A stretch of 64,000 bases of DNA from the NCBI RefSeq assembly GCF_947495205.1, contig NZ_CANLXV010000005.1:124001-188000 (forward strand), read 5' to 3'. The position numbers and the translations under genes were made by a program. This stretch comes from an uncultured Polaribacter sp. GTDB taxonomy: Bacteria; Bacteroidota; Bacteroidia; Flavobacteriales; Flavobacteriaceae. Position 1 is the first letter of the stretch, and every line of letters begins with the position of its first letter. Of the stretch, positions 43,447 through 51,028 are shown one piece after another. The notes under the pieces were generated by a model. That model was given only the letters and a program-made list of their open reading frames with translations, did no database searches and was not told where the DNA came from.

Positions 43447-44667
43447 TTGATAGAAGAAGATAGAAAAATAAGTATTGAGGAATTTGATGGGAAAAAGTAT
43501 CAAATAAAATTTGTTGAACCTGAAAATAAAGCGATTTTAACTCACTACTTACACAATGTCGATAACAAAGCCTCTAAACATTACAAAAAAGATGCGTTGA
43601 ATGTTCTAAAGAATTTTGTTGAATATAAAAATGAAGAAAATATATATTTAGCAGAGGAAGAAGCATTACAACATCTACTTTTTGAAGTTGAAAATGTACC
43701 TTTTCCAACTCCCAAAAACTATAAATTTAAATTTATTGATTTATTTGCAGGAATCGGTGGGTTTAGATTAGCTCTACAAAATTTAGAAGGGAAATGTGTT
43801 TACACAAGTGAATGGGAAAATGCAGCAAAAAAAACTTATCAGAAAAACTTTGGAGAAATACCTTTTGGAGATATCACAAAAGATAGAATTAAAAATTATA
43901 TTCCAGAAAATTTTGACATTTTATGTGCTGGTTTTCCTTGTCAAGCTTTTTCAATTGCAGGAAACAGAAAAGGTTTTGCTGACACTAGAGGTACTCTATT
44001 TTTCGATGTAGAAGATATTATTGCCAAACATAAACCAAAAGTTGTTTTTCTTGAAAATGTAAAGAATTTAGTTACTCACGATAAAGGAAGAACTTTTAAA
44101 ACTATTATTGAAATTTTAGAAAAAAAATTAGGTTATAAAGTTTATAGTAAAGTACTAAATACAATGACTCACGCAAATGTCCCACAAAATAGAGAGCGTA
44201 TTTTTATTGTTGCTTTTGACCCAAAACAGGTAACAAATTATTCCGAATTCAAATTTCCAGATAAAATTAAACTTACAAAAACAATACATGATGTTTTAGA
44301 AAAAGGGAAACAAGATGAAAAATATTATTATTCTAAGAATCATCAATATTATCCTGAATTAGAAAAAGTTATGAACTCTAGAGATACTGTATATCAATGG
44401 AGAAGAGTTTATGTAAGAGAAAATAAGAGTAATGTGTGTCCTACATTAACAGCTAATATGGGAACAGGAGGCCATAATGTACCTTTAATAAAAGATGATT
44501 ATGGAATTAGAAAATTAACACCAAGGGAATGTTTTTCTTTCCAAGGTTATCCAAAAAATTATGTTCTCCCTAATCTCTCTAATGGAAAACTATACATGCA
44601 AGCAGGAAATTCTGTTACTACTATATTGATCGAAAGAATTAGTAATGAAATCATAAAAGTTTTATAA
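43447..44667 (+). CDS. DNA (cytosine-5) methyltransferase of a type II R-M system
   Basis: This 406-residue enzyme methylates C5 of cytosine in a specific sequence to protect host DNA. Motif I is DLFAGIGGF (near residue 98), motif IV is AGFPCQAFS with catalytic Cys165, motif VI is FLENVKNL, motif VIII is QNRERIF, and motif X includes QAGNSVT. The target-recognition region lies between about residues 270 and 350. An N-terminal extension of about 90 residues precedes motif I, unlike minimal enzymes such as M.HhaI. The TTG start is forced by an in-frame stop at 43441. The restriction gene follows 4 bases downstream. The recognition sequence cannot be read from the protein. Confidence 0.95.
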   Translation: MIEEDRKISIEEFDGKKYQIKFVEPENKAILTHYLHNVDNKASKHYKKDALNVLKNFVEYKNEENIYLAEEEALQHLLFEVENVPFPTPKNYKFKFIDLFAGIGGFRLALQNLEGKCVYTSEWENAAKKTYQKNFGEIPFGDITKDRIKNYIPENFDILCAGFPCQAFSIAGNRKGFADTRGTLFFDVEDIIAKHKPKVVFLENVKNLVTHDKGRTFKTIIEILEKKLGYKVYSKVLNTMTHANVPQNRERIFIVAFDPKQVTNYSEFKFPDKIKLTKTIHDVLEKGKQDEKYYYSKNHQYYPELEKVMNSRDTVYQWRRVYVRENKSNVCPTLTANMGTGGHNVPLIKDDYGIRKLTPRECFSFQGYPKNYVLPNLSNGKLYMQAGNSVTTILIERISNEIIKVL

Positions 44668-44671
44668 AACT

Positions 44672-45955
44672 ATGAGTATATGGGAGCAATATTCTAAAGA
44701 ACAAAGAAATGAGTATATCAAGTATCTACAGGTTTATGGAGCATTAACAAACCTTTTTAAACAGAAAAAAGGTAAAATGATACCTTACCTTGATTCTAAA
44801 TTTCAAGAAACAGTATTTGCAAGAGCTTTCAATGGAAAAAATGTTGATTATGGTAATACACCACATGATGTTTTATCTGTTTTTGGAAACAATAGAATTG
44901 GAATAGGTTTAAAAACCTGGATGAATAGTCAAGCTTCATTCCAAAAAGTGATGCAATTAAAAAGTCATCAACAAAGAATAAATGAACTAAAAAACGATGT
45001 TGAAGCTATGGCTTTTGTTATTTCAGAAATAAAAAATGAAAAAATGAAAATCGACTATAATCGTTTAGGATTAACTGAAAACAATAACATTTATCATTAT
45101 ATAACTCGAGACAAGGGGCTTTTTACTATAAACGAATGCGCATATCCTTTAGTAAATACAAATAATTTAAAAGATATTAATAAAACTAAAACTTCTTTAA
45201 CGTGGTCAGATGGAAATAAAGATTACAAATATACTTTTGGTGATTCTCAAGTGTGGCAGAAATTTGATTCACAAAAAAATGACACTCTAATTTTAAATAA
45301 GTTTAATGTTGAGATAATTGAAGACCCATTTAGTTTTTTAATGAAGTCTTATTTAAACCTTATTGATTCTTCCAAAACTACTGAAACAGAAATTAGTGAA
45401 ATCTATCTACCTTTATATTCTTATAAATCAAAAGAAGTAGAAGACAAATCTGGTTTAAATGCCTGGAATGGTGCTCCTAAAAGTGGAAATACTCCAAGAC
45501 CTCTGAATGAAGTCTATATTCCTATACCTATTGAATTTCACAGAAAAAATTCTGATTTTTTTACAAAAAACATTTTAGAAATTATAAAAATAAGGAAAAC
45601 TGAAAAAGAAAATAAACCTGAAGTTCGTTTTCATCTTCAATTGCCAAATGGAAAAAAAATACCTGCTCTTTTAACTGGAGATAATATGAAAAACTTTCAA
45701 TCTGGAAGTAGAAATGAAAAAGATGAAAATGGAAAAAATTATGGGCAAGATGCATTAGGACAATGGCTACTCATTGATGTTTTAGGTTTGAGTGAACGTA
45801 AAAAAGTTACGCGTGATTGGTTAGAATTAAAGGGAACTGATTCAGTTCGTTTATGGCGCAAAAAAGATGATTATTCAACAATAAATATCGATTTTGCACC
45901 ATTTGGTTCTTTCGAAGCTTTTATGAATGACGAATCAATACCTGAAGATGATTAG
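44672..45955 (+). CDS. Putative type II restriction endonuclease with B3/EcoRII-N-like C-terminus
   Basis: This 427-residue protein directly follows the methyltransferase, the usual place for its cognate nuclease. The C-terminal half (about residues 260-400), with GLNAWNGAPK, EVYIPIPIEFHRKNS and a later QWLLIDVLGL plus WLELKGTDSVRLWR, resembles the DNA-recognition region of NgoFVII/BfiI-type enzymes. The N-terminal half does not show the HxK motif of phospholipase-D nucleases; instead HDVLSVFGNNRIGIGLKTW looks like a D-xn-G-x-x-K arrangement of the PD-(D/E)XK type. Nuclease function is inferred from position and these partial resemblances. There is no known helper gene nearby. Confidence 0.78.
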   Translation: MSIWEQYSKEQRNEYIKYLQVYGALTNLFKQKKGKMIPYLDSKFQETVFARAFNGKNVDYGNTPHDVLSVFGNNRIGIGLKTWMNSQASFQKVMQLKSHQQRINELKNDVEAMAFVISEIKNEKMKIDYNRLGLTENNNIYHYITRDKGLFTINECAYPLVNTNNLKDINKTKTSLTWSDGNKDYKYTFGDSQVWQKFDSQKNDTLILNKFNVEIIEDPFSFLMKSYLNLIDSSKTTETEISEIYLPLYSYKSKEVEDKSGLNAWNGAPKSGNTPRPLNEVYIPIPIEFHRKNSDFFTKNILEIIKIRKTEKENKPEVRFHLQLPNGKKIPALLTGDNMKNFQSGSRNEKDENGKNYGQDALGQWLLIDVLGLSERKKVTRDWLELKGTDSVRLWRKKDDYSTINIDFAPFGSFEAFMNDESIPEDD

Positions 45956-46227
45956 TCAATAATACCACTAATAACATTAAATAAATTGTGGTTACCGTGC
46001 TTTAAATACCATTCTAACTCGAAAGTTTGTCCCTCATCTACTTCTAAATCTTTAGCATACACTAAATGAATTGGAGGAAAAGATAAGCCGGAATTTCCTG
46101 GTTGAATTTTTACTCTAGATTTTATACCATCCTCTATAAATTCTAAAACAATATAAAGTTGGTTTGGATTTTCATTTTCTTTTGGTGTTTGGAATTTTAC
46201 TACTTGGCCTTTTTTTGTTGGTATCAT
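45952..46227 (-). CDS. Small hypothetical protein beside the R-M pair
   Basis: I do not recognise this 91-residue protein. It has no signal or membrane segment. The N-terminal half (IPTKKGQVVKFQTP, QLYIVLEFIEDG) has the strand pattern of a small SH3-like beta barrel, a shape also used by PemK-type toxins and chromatin-like proteins; no catalytic residues can be named. It runs tail to tail with the restriction gene, the two stop codons overlapping by 4 bases. It may belong to the R-M insertion or may be an older neighbour. Confidence 0.7.
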   Translation of the reverse strand: MIPTKKGQVVKFQTPKENENPNQLYIVLEFIEDGIKSRVKIQPGNSGLSFPPIHLVYAKDLEVDEGQTFELEWYLKHGNHNLFNVISGIID

Positions 46228-46392
46228 AATTTATATTTTATTTATTTCTTCAAAATTAACCAGTTAAAAAGTCACTCACAACCGACAATAAGTATCAATT
46301 TTAATAAATTATAAAGATTTAATAATTTTCAACTTGTGAAGATTGCAACCACATTATAAAAATTGAAATAGTAAAAATTTAAAATTTATGCA

Positions 46393-46424
46393 TAAAAAAA
46401 ACTCAACTTTCAAAAGTTGAGTTT
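46393..46424 (-). terminator. Terminator of the SulP gene
   Basis: An 11-bp stem (46399-46409 with 46414-46424) with a 4-base loop has an A-run from 46394 that becomes a T-run on the minus strand, 31 bases past the SulP stop codon. Confidence 0.88.
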
Positions 46425-46454
46425 CTATAATTATTTATATTGTTAGTAAATCAC

Positions 46455-48116
46455 CTAAAACTTATACTCTCCCAAAGGTTTAGGAAAGTCTTCTGGATTT
46501 GCTGCTAAATGATAACGAGGATCGTCTATATCTTCTGCAATAACATCTTTAAAAACAGGACTAGATTTATATAAAAGCAACTTACAATCTTCGCTTAAAT
46601 GTTTTAAGGTAATTTTTTTACCAGCGGCTTGGTATTTTTCTACCAAAGCAAAAATGGCTTCAATGGCAGAATGGTCTGAAACTCTTGCTTCTACAAAATC
46701 TATTTCTACATTATCTGGATCTGTTTTTACATCAAATTTTTCGTTAAAAGCAGTAATACTTCCAAAGAAAAGTGGGCCCCAAATTTCGTAAATTTTAGTT
46801 CCATCTGCTTTAAAACGTTTTCTAGCTCTAATTTTCTTTGCATTTTCCCATGCAAAAGCCAAGGCAGAAATTATAACACCTACAAAAACAGCAATTGCTA
46901 AATCGTATATTACAGTAACCGAAGAAACTACAATCAACACAAAAGCATCTGATTTTGGTATTTTCTTTAAAATTCTAAAACTAGACCAAGCAAAAGTTTC
47001 AATTACCATCATAAACATAACACCAACCAAAGCTGCAATTGGCACTTGCTCTATTAATTTATCCGTAAAAAGTATAAAAGTTAATAAAGTTAACGCCATC
47101 ATTATTCCTGATAAACGTCCACGTCCACCAGCATTTATGTTAATTACGGTTTGTCCAATCATTCCACAACCACCAGTTCCACCAAAAAGACCGCTTAAAA
47201 TATTTCCTGCACCTTGTGCCACACATTCTCTGTTTCCATTTCCTCTGGTTTCTGTTAATTCATCTACCAAATTCATTGTCATTAAAGATTCTATTAAACC
47301 AACAGAAGCTGCTAAAAAAGCATAAGGTAAAATAAAAGTTAGCGTATCTAAATTAAAAGGTAAGTTGCTCCAAAGATCTGTATTTGGTGTTGGAAACTCT
47401 CCTTTTAAACCCGTTCCACCACCTTCTATAATGTAAGAACCAACTGTAGAAACTTCTAAACCAGAAAAAACAACAACCAATGTTGTTACTAAAATGGCTG
47501 TTAAAGCTGCTGGAATTTTCTTAGTCAATTTTGGTAACAACCAAATAACTGCCATGGTTAAACCTACCAAACCTAACATAATGTACAATTCTGTACCTGT
47601 CATAAAAGTACTTACGTATTCTTTTACACCTTCTTTAGAAACTTGTAGAGATTTATGTGAAAACATTTTTACTTGCGCCCAGAAAATTACAATGGCTAAT
47701 CCGTTTACAAACCCCATCATAACAGAATGTGGAATTAAACGTACAAATTTTCCTATTTTTAAAACTCCTGCTAAAATCTGAATAACGCCCATTAAAATAA
47801 CACAGGCCATTAAATAGAAAAAACCCATGTTGTCTATGGGTGTATCAAACAACATTCCTTTGGTGTGGCCTTCTGCAATCATCGTTACAAAAATAACAGC
47901 TACAGCACCTGCTGCACCAGAAATTAAACCTGGCCTTCCACCAAAAATGGCCGTTATTAAACCAATAATAAAAGCACCAGAAAGCGCCATTAAAGGATCT
48001 ATTTGTGCCACAAAAGCAAAGGCAACAACTTCTGGAATCATGGCTAATGAAACCGTAATTCCTGCTAAAACATCGTCTTTTGCGTTGGGTGTAATTTTTT
48101 TGATAAATTCAGTCAT
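46455..48116 (-). CDS. SulP family anion transporter with STAS domain
   Basis: This 553-residue inner-membrane protein has 12-14 helices and a C-terminal STAS domain (about residues 440-535: VEIDFVEARVSDHSAIEAIF). The N-terminal SulP core opens with DVLAGITVSLAMIPEVVAFA and has GGTGGCGMIGQTVININAGG. SulP proteins move sulphate, bicarbonate or other anions, often with sodium or protons. Phylogenetically ambiguous from sequence alone; bicarbonate (BicA-like) uptake is common in marine Flavobacteriia but not proven here. It is a single-gene unit with its own terminator. Confidence 0.93.
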   Translation of the reverse strand: MTEFIKKITPNAKDDVLAGITVSLAMIPEVVAFAFVAQIDPLMALSGAFIIGLITAIFGGRPGLISGAAGAVAVIFVTMIAEGHTKGMLFDTPIDNMGFFYLMACVILMGVIQILAGVLKIGKFVRLIPHSVMMGFVNGLAIVIFWAQVKMFSHKSLQVSKEGVKEYVSTFMTGTELYIMLGLVGLTMAVIWLLPKLTKKIPAALTAILVTTLVVVFSGLEVSTVGSYIIEGGGTGLKGEFPTPNTDLWSNLPFNLDTLTFILPYAFLAASVGLIESLMTMNLVDELTETRGNGNRECVAQGAGNILSGLFGGTGGCGMIGQTVININAGGRGRLSGIMMALTLLTFILFTDKLIEQVPIAALVGVMFMMVIETFAWSSFRILKKIPKSDAFVLIVVSSVTVIYDLAIAVFVGVIISALAFAWENAKKIRARKRFKADGTKIYEIWGPLFFGSITAFNEKFDVKTDPDNVEIDFVEARVSDHSAIEAIFALVEKYQAAGKKITLKHLSEDCKLLLYKSSPVFKDVIAEDIDDPRYHLAANPEDFPKPLGEYKF

Positions 48117-48164
48117 CTTTTTTAGCCTTTATAGAAGTCGGCAAAGATAGAAGGTTTTTTGAGA

Positions 48165-48764
48165 TTACCGCATTTTCAAGTAAGTATCATACACCAAAGC
48201 TATGTTTTTGTATGAATTTGGTAATATTTTTTTTATTTCTTCTTCATTTTTAAAAGCTACTTCTGTAATACCTTCTTCTAATTGAGGAATTAATTTACCA
48301 TCAAAATTAGAAGTCATTAAAAACCAGAATGTTTCTTTTAATTTTATTTTTTCTTCAAAATACACGTGATAAGTTGTTAATAAGGGTTTTATCAACTTCA
48401 AATTTGCTATACCACACTCCTCTTCTACTTCTCTAACCGCTGTTTCTTCAATGGTTTCTCCTTTTTCAATTCTTCCTTTAGGTAAATCCCAAGTGCCATT
48501 TCTAAAAATAAAAAGTACTTCTTTTTTATCATTTAAAACCAAACCACCACCTGCAGAAACAACTTTTATACCTTGTAACAATTGTTGCCAACCTTCTTCT
48601 AAATCTGGTGCATACAAATTTACCCCTTCTAAACTATTATTTTTTAATTGATGTACAATCTCTTCGAATACAATATTTTTAAGAATATACAACGGAAAGT
48701 TATTTTCTTTTTGTTGAGAAGAAGTGATAATTATTGGTTTATCATTTACAAAAACTTTATACAT
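48165..48764 (-). CDS. NUDIX hydrolase
   Basis: This 199-residue protein has a C-terminal NUDIX domain with the box GRIEKGETIEETAVREVEEECG (the G5x E5x REUxEExG pattern, near residues 110-131, broken here as GRIEKGETIEET and REVEEECG). An N-terminal region of about 70 residues (FVNDKPIIITSS) precedes it, a layout seen in Bacteroidota. It would cleave a nucleoside diphosphate linked to another group; the substrate is unknown. I chose the ATG at 48764 because upstream codons run into pyrE coding sequence. Its start lies 7 bases from that of the divergent pyrE. Confidence 0.9.
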   Translation of the reverse strand: MYKVFVNDKPIIITSSQQKENNFPLYILKNIVFEEIVHQLKNNSLEGVNLYAPDLEEGWQQLLQGIKVVSAGGGLVLNDKKEVLFIFRNGTWDLPKGRIEKGETIEETAVREVEEECGIANLKLIKPLLTTYHVYFEEKIKLKETFWFLMTSNFDGKLIPQLEEGITEVAFKNEEEIKKILPNSYKNIALVYDTYLKMR

Positions 48765-48767
48765 TTG
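48760..48767 (+). promoter_or_regulatory. pyrE -7 element inside the NUDIX start codon
   Basis: TACATTTG fits TAnnTTTG and covers the NUDIX initiation codon on the other strand. The pyrE ATG begins 4 bases later, so the transcript would be leaderless or nearly so. The nearest TTG (48734-48736) has a 23-base spacer, longer than usual. On the minus strand TATCTTTG (48790-48783) could be the NUDIX -7 box, inside pyrE. Confidence 0.5.
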
Positions 48768-48771
48768 CGAT

Positions 48772-49413
48772 ATGATTTTGAACAAAGATACTGCAAAAAA
48801 AACTGCTGAACTTTTACTGCAAGTAAAAGCGATTAAATTAAATCCTAGTGAGCCATTCAATTGGGCTTCTGGATGGAAATCTCCCATTTATTGTGACAAT
48901 AGAGTTACACTTTCTTACCCACCAGTACGTGTGTTTTTAAAGGAAGAAATGGCTAAAATAGTAGAAAAAGAATATGGAAAGCCAGACGTTATTGCTGGTG
49001 TTGCAACTGGCGCAATTGCTATAGGTGTTTTAGTTGCACAAGAATTAGGAGTGCCTTTTATTTATGTAAGACCAGAACCTAAAAAACACGGTAGAAAAAA
49101 CCAAATTGAAGGACATTTAGAAAGTGGCCAAAATGTGGTGGTTATAGAAGATTTAATAAGTACTGGTAATAGTAGTTTAAATGCTGTAGAAGCTTTAAAA
49201 GAAGCGGGTGCAGTTGTTAAAGGTATGGTGGCTATTTTTTCTTATGGTTTTGACGTAGCAACAGAAAATTTTAAAAATAAAAACTTAGATTTGGTTACTT
49301 TAAGTAACTACAATAACTTATTAGAACAAGCTTTAGATAGCAATTATATTTCTGACAAAGAAGTTTTGTTATTACAAGAATGGCGACAAAGCCCTAGCAC
49401 TTGGCAACAATAA
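48772..49413 (+). CDS. pyrE: Orotate phosphoribosyltransferase
   Basis: This 213-residue enzyme joins orotate to PRPP to form OMP in pyrimidine synthesis. It has the PRPP-binding motif VVVIEDLISTGNSSLNAVEAL, given here as VIEDLISTGNSS, and the flexible-loop residues RPEPKKHGRKNQIEG-type segment (KKHGRKNQIEG). ATG 48772 is preferred over the ATG at 48724, which lies upstream of the -7 box and inside the NUDIX gene. The length is normal. With carB and pyrG it is the third pyrimidine gene in the window, but the three are not clustered. Confidence 0.96.
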   Translation: MILNKDTAKKTAELLLQVKAIKLNPSEPFNWASGWKSPIYCDNRVTLSYPPVRVFLKEEMAKIVEKEYGKPDVIAGVATGAIAIGVLVAQELGVPFIYVRPEPKKHGRKNQIEGHLESGQNVVVIEDLISTGNSSLNAVEALKEAGAVVKGMVAIFSYGFDVATENFKNKNLDLVTLSNYNNLLEQALDSNYISDKEVLLLQEWRQSPSTWQQ

Positions 49414-49425
49414 AAACATACCAAA

Positions 49426-49815
49426 ATGAATATTGAAGGAAATACAGTTACTATAAATAAAACACAAGAAGAGACTTTTAACTTTTTTAGTGATTTAAAT
49501 AATTTTGGAAAAATTATGCCAGAAAACATCAATAAATTTGAAGTTGATGGAGATTCTTTTCTTTTTGGTTTGCCTGGTATGCCAGAAATTAGATTGGTAT
49601 TAAAAGAAAAAACACCTTTTTCTAATATTACATTAGGCGCTGCTAGCAGTAAATTACCTTTTACTTTAGCTGCAGACTTTACTGCAATAGATGCTCATAA
49701 AACCAGTGTAACTTTAAAATTTAATGGCGAATTTAATGCAATGATGGCAATGATGATCAAAAAACCACTAACAAAATTTGTGAGTACCTTGTCAGAAAAT
49801 ATTGGTAAACTTTAA
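49426..49815 (+). CDS. SRPBCC-fold protein
   Basis: This 129-residue soluble protein is a small START/SRPBCC-like domain: ITINKTQEETFNFF-like opening (TINKTQEETFNFFSDLNNF), a strand pair around PEIRLVLKEK and a C-terminal helix (KKPLTKFVSTLSENIGKL). Its function is unknown. It follows pyrE by 12 bases and is probably co-transcribed. It overlaps the convergent birA gene by 4 bases, so no terminator lies between them. Confidence 0.82.
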   Translation: MNIEGNTVTINKTQEETFNFFSDLNNFGKIMPENINKFEVDGDSFLFGLPGMPEIRLVLKEKTPFSNITLGAASSKLPFTLAADFTAIDAHKTSVTLKFNGEFNAMMAMMIKKPLTKFVSTLSENIGKL

Positions 49816-50543
49816 ACAAAAGTAATTTCTTTAATTCCAAATTCTTTAATGGTTTCATCTTCTAGCTCCACTTGAAGTTTGCCGTCTATAGAAATACCAC
49901 GAATTAAACCCATAAACAAAACACTGTTACTATCTTTAAACATAGTTGCAGTGTTTTTTTTATATAAACAATTTAGATACTCTTTTTCTAAATAATCAAA
50001 TTGTTTTGTTTCTAAACGGTTTAAATAAAGCTTTAAACTGTTTACAAGCTCAATTAATAAGGTGTCTAAATTAAAAGTTTTATCCGTTAATAATTTTAAA
50101 GAGCTTACATTTTTTAATTTTATTGAAAAATCAACCTGATTTACATTTAAGCCAATTCCAATTACAGAAGACTTAATTTTAGAACCTTTTAAAATATTTT
50201 CAATTAAAATTCCACTTATTTTTTGGTTTCCTGACAGAATGTCGTTTGGCCATTTAATGCGTAGACTTTTTAAAACTTTTAAGTTTAAAACTTCTAATAT
50301 AGCTAAAGAAACTGCAAAATTCAAATATTTTTGCTGCGCAACATCAAGATTATCAAAAGAAACTAAAACACTAAAAGTAAGGTTTTTATAAGGCTCAGAG
50401 AACCAAACAGCCTCTTGCTGTCCTCTGCCTTTAAGTTGCTTATCTGTTACCACTACTGTATAATTTTCTACCGTTTGATTTTGGGCTAATTCTTTTAAAA
50501 AAGAATTTGTAGAATTAGTGGCATTAAGTTTGATTATTTTCAA
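49812..50543 (-). CDS. birA: Biotin--[acetyl-CoA-carboxylase] ligase, without repressor domain
   Basis: This 243-residue enzyme attaches biotin to the carboxyl carrier protein of acetyl-CoA carboxylase. Motifs are the GRGQ substrate loop (KQLKGRGQQEAVW), RIKWPNDILSG, KISGILIEN and IGIGLNVNQ. It lacks the N-terminal helix-turn-helix of E. coli BirA, so it is a group I enzyme without repressor function. It is divergent from rsfS and overlaps the SRPBCC gene at its 3' end. Confidence 0.94.
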   Translation of the reverse strand: MKIIKLNATNSTNSFLKELAQNQTVENYTVVVTDKQLKGRGQQEAVWFSEPYKNLTFSVLVSFDNLDVAQQKYLNFAVSLAILEVLNLKVLKSLRIKWPNDILSGNQKISGILIENILKGSKIKSSVIGIGLNVNQVDFSIKLKNVSSLKLLTDKTFNLDTLLIELVNSLKLYLNRLETKQFDYLEKEYLNCLYKKNTATMFKDSNSVLFMGLIRGISIDGKLQVELEDETIKEFGIKEITFV

Positions 50544-50600
50544 CTGTTAAATAAAGTGTAAAGTAGTTTATGAATACGCAAAATAGTCATAAAAAAACAA

Positions 50601-50608
50601 TAACTTTG
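50601..50608 (+). promoter_or_regulatory. Probable -7 element of the rsfS-ftsH operon
   Basis: TAACTTTG matches TAnnTTTG, 22 bases before the rsfS ATG. No good -33 TTG is seen at 19-21 bases upstream. Confidence 0.5.
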
Positions 50609-50629
50609 CACTTAAATTAAAAAAAATTA

Positions 50630-50998
50630 ATGGCGCAAAAACAAGTAAGCACAGACGATTTAATTGCTGCTATCATTGAAGGAATTGAAGATGTAAAAGG
50701 AGAAAATATTCAATTATTAGACTTACGAGATATAGAAAACACCGTTTGCGATTATTTTATAGTATGCTCTGGAAATTCCAATACGCAAGTAAATGCAATT
50801 TCTGGCTCAGTACAAAAACTAGTCAGTAAACAAATTAAGGATAAACCTTGGCATGTAGAAGGCGAAGGGAATTCAGAATGGGTATTAATGGATTATGTTA
50901 ATGTTGTGGTTCATGTTTTTCAGAAACATATTAGAGAATTTTACGACATAGAAAGTCTTTGGGGAGACGCTAAGATTACAGAAATTAATCCTGCCTAA
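50630..50998 (+). CDS. rsfS: Ribosome silencing factor RsfS
   Basis: This 122-residue protein binds L14 on the large ribosomal subunit and blocks joining with the small subunit, saving energy in stationary phase. Family marks are the CDYFIVCSGNSNTQVNAI block, KPWHVEGEGNSEWVLMDY and VVHVFQKHIREFYDIESLW. The length is normal. It starts a long + strand operon; ftsH follows 30 bases later. Confidence 0.96.
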   Translation: MAQKQVSTDDLIAAIIEGIEDVKGENIQLLDLRDIENTVCDYFIVCSGNSNTQVNAISGSVQKLVSKQIKDKPWHVEGEGNSEWVLMDYVNVVVHVFQKHIREFYDIESLWGDAKITEINPA

Positions 50999-51028
50999 AA
51001 AAATTATTAAAAAATTATTGATTTAAAG

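Noticed and set aside
43447..46227. Part of a larger defence island or prophage
   Set aside because: The flanks are metabolic and transport genes; no integrase, transposase or further defence gene is seen.
48724..48771. Upstream start for pyrE
   Set aside because: It lies inside the NUDIX gene and upstream of the -7 box, and the orotate phosphoribosyltransferase N-terminus begins at 48772.
48765..48887. N-terminal extension of the NUDIX gene
   Set aside because: The added residues are the antisense of pyrE codons and lie upstream of the divergent promoter; the ATG at 48764 fits the family.
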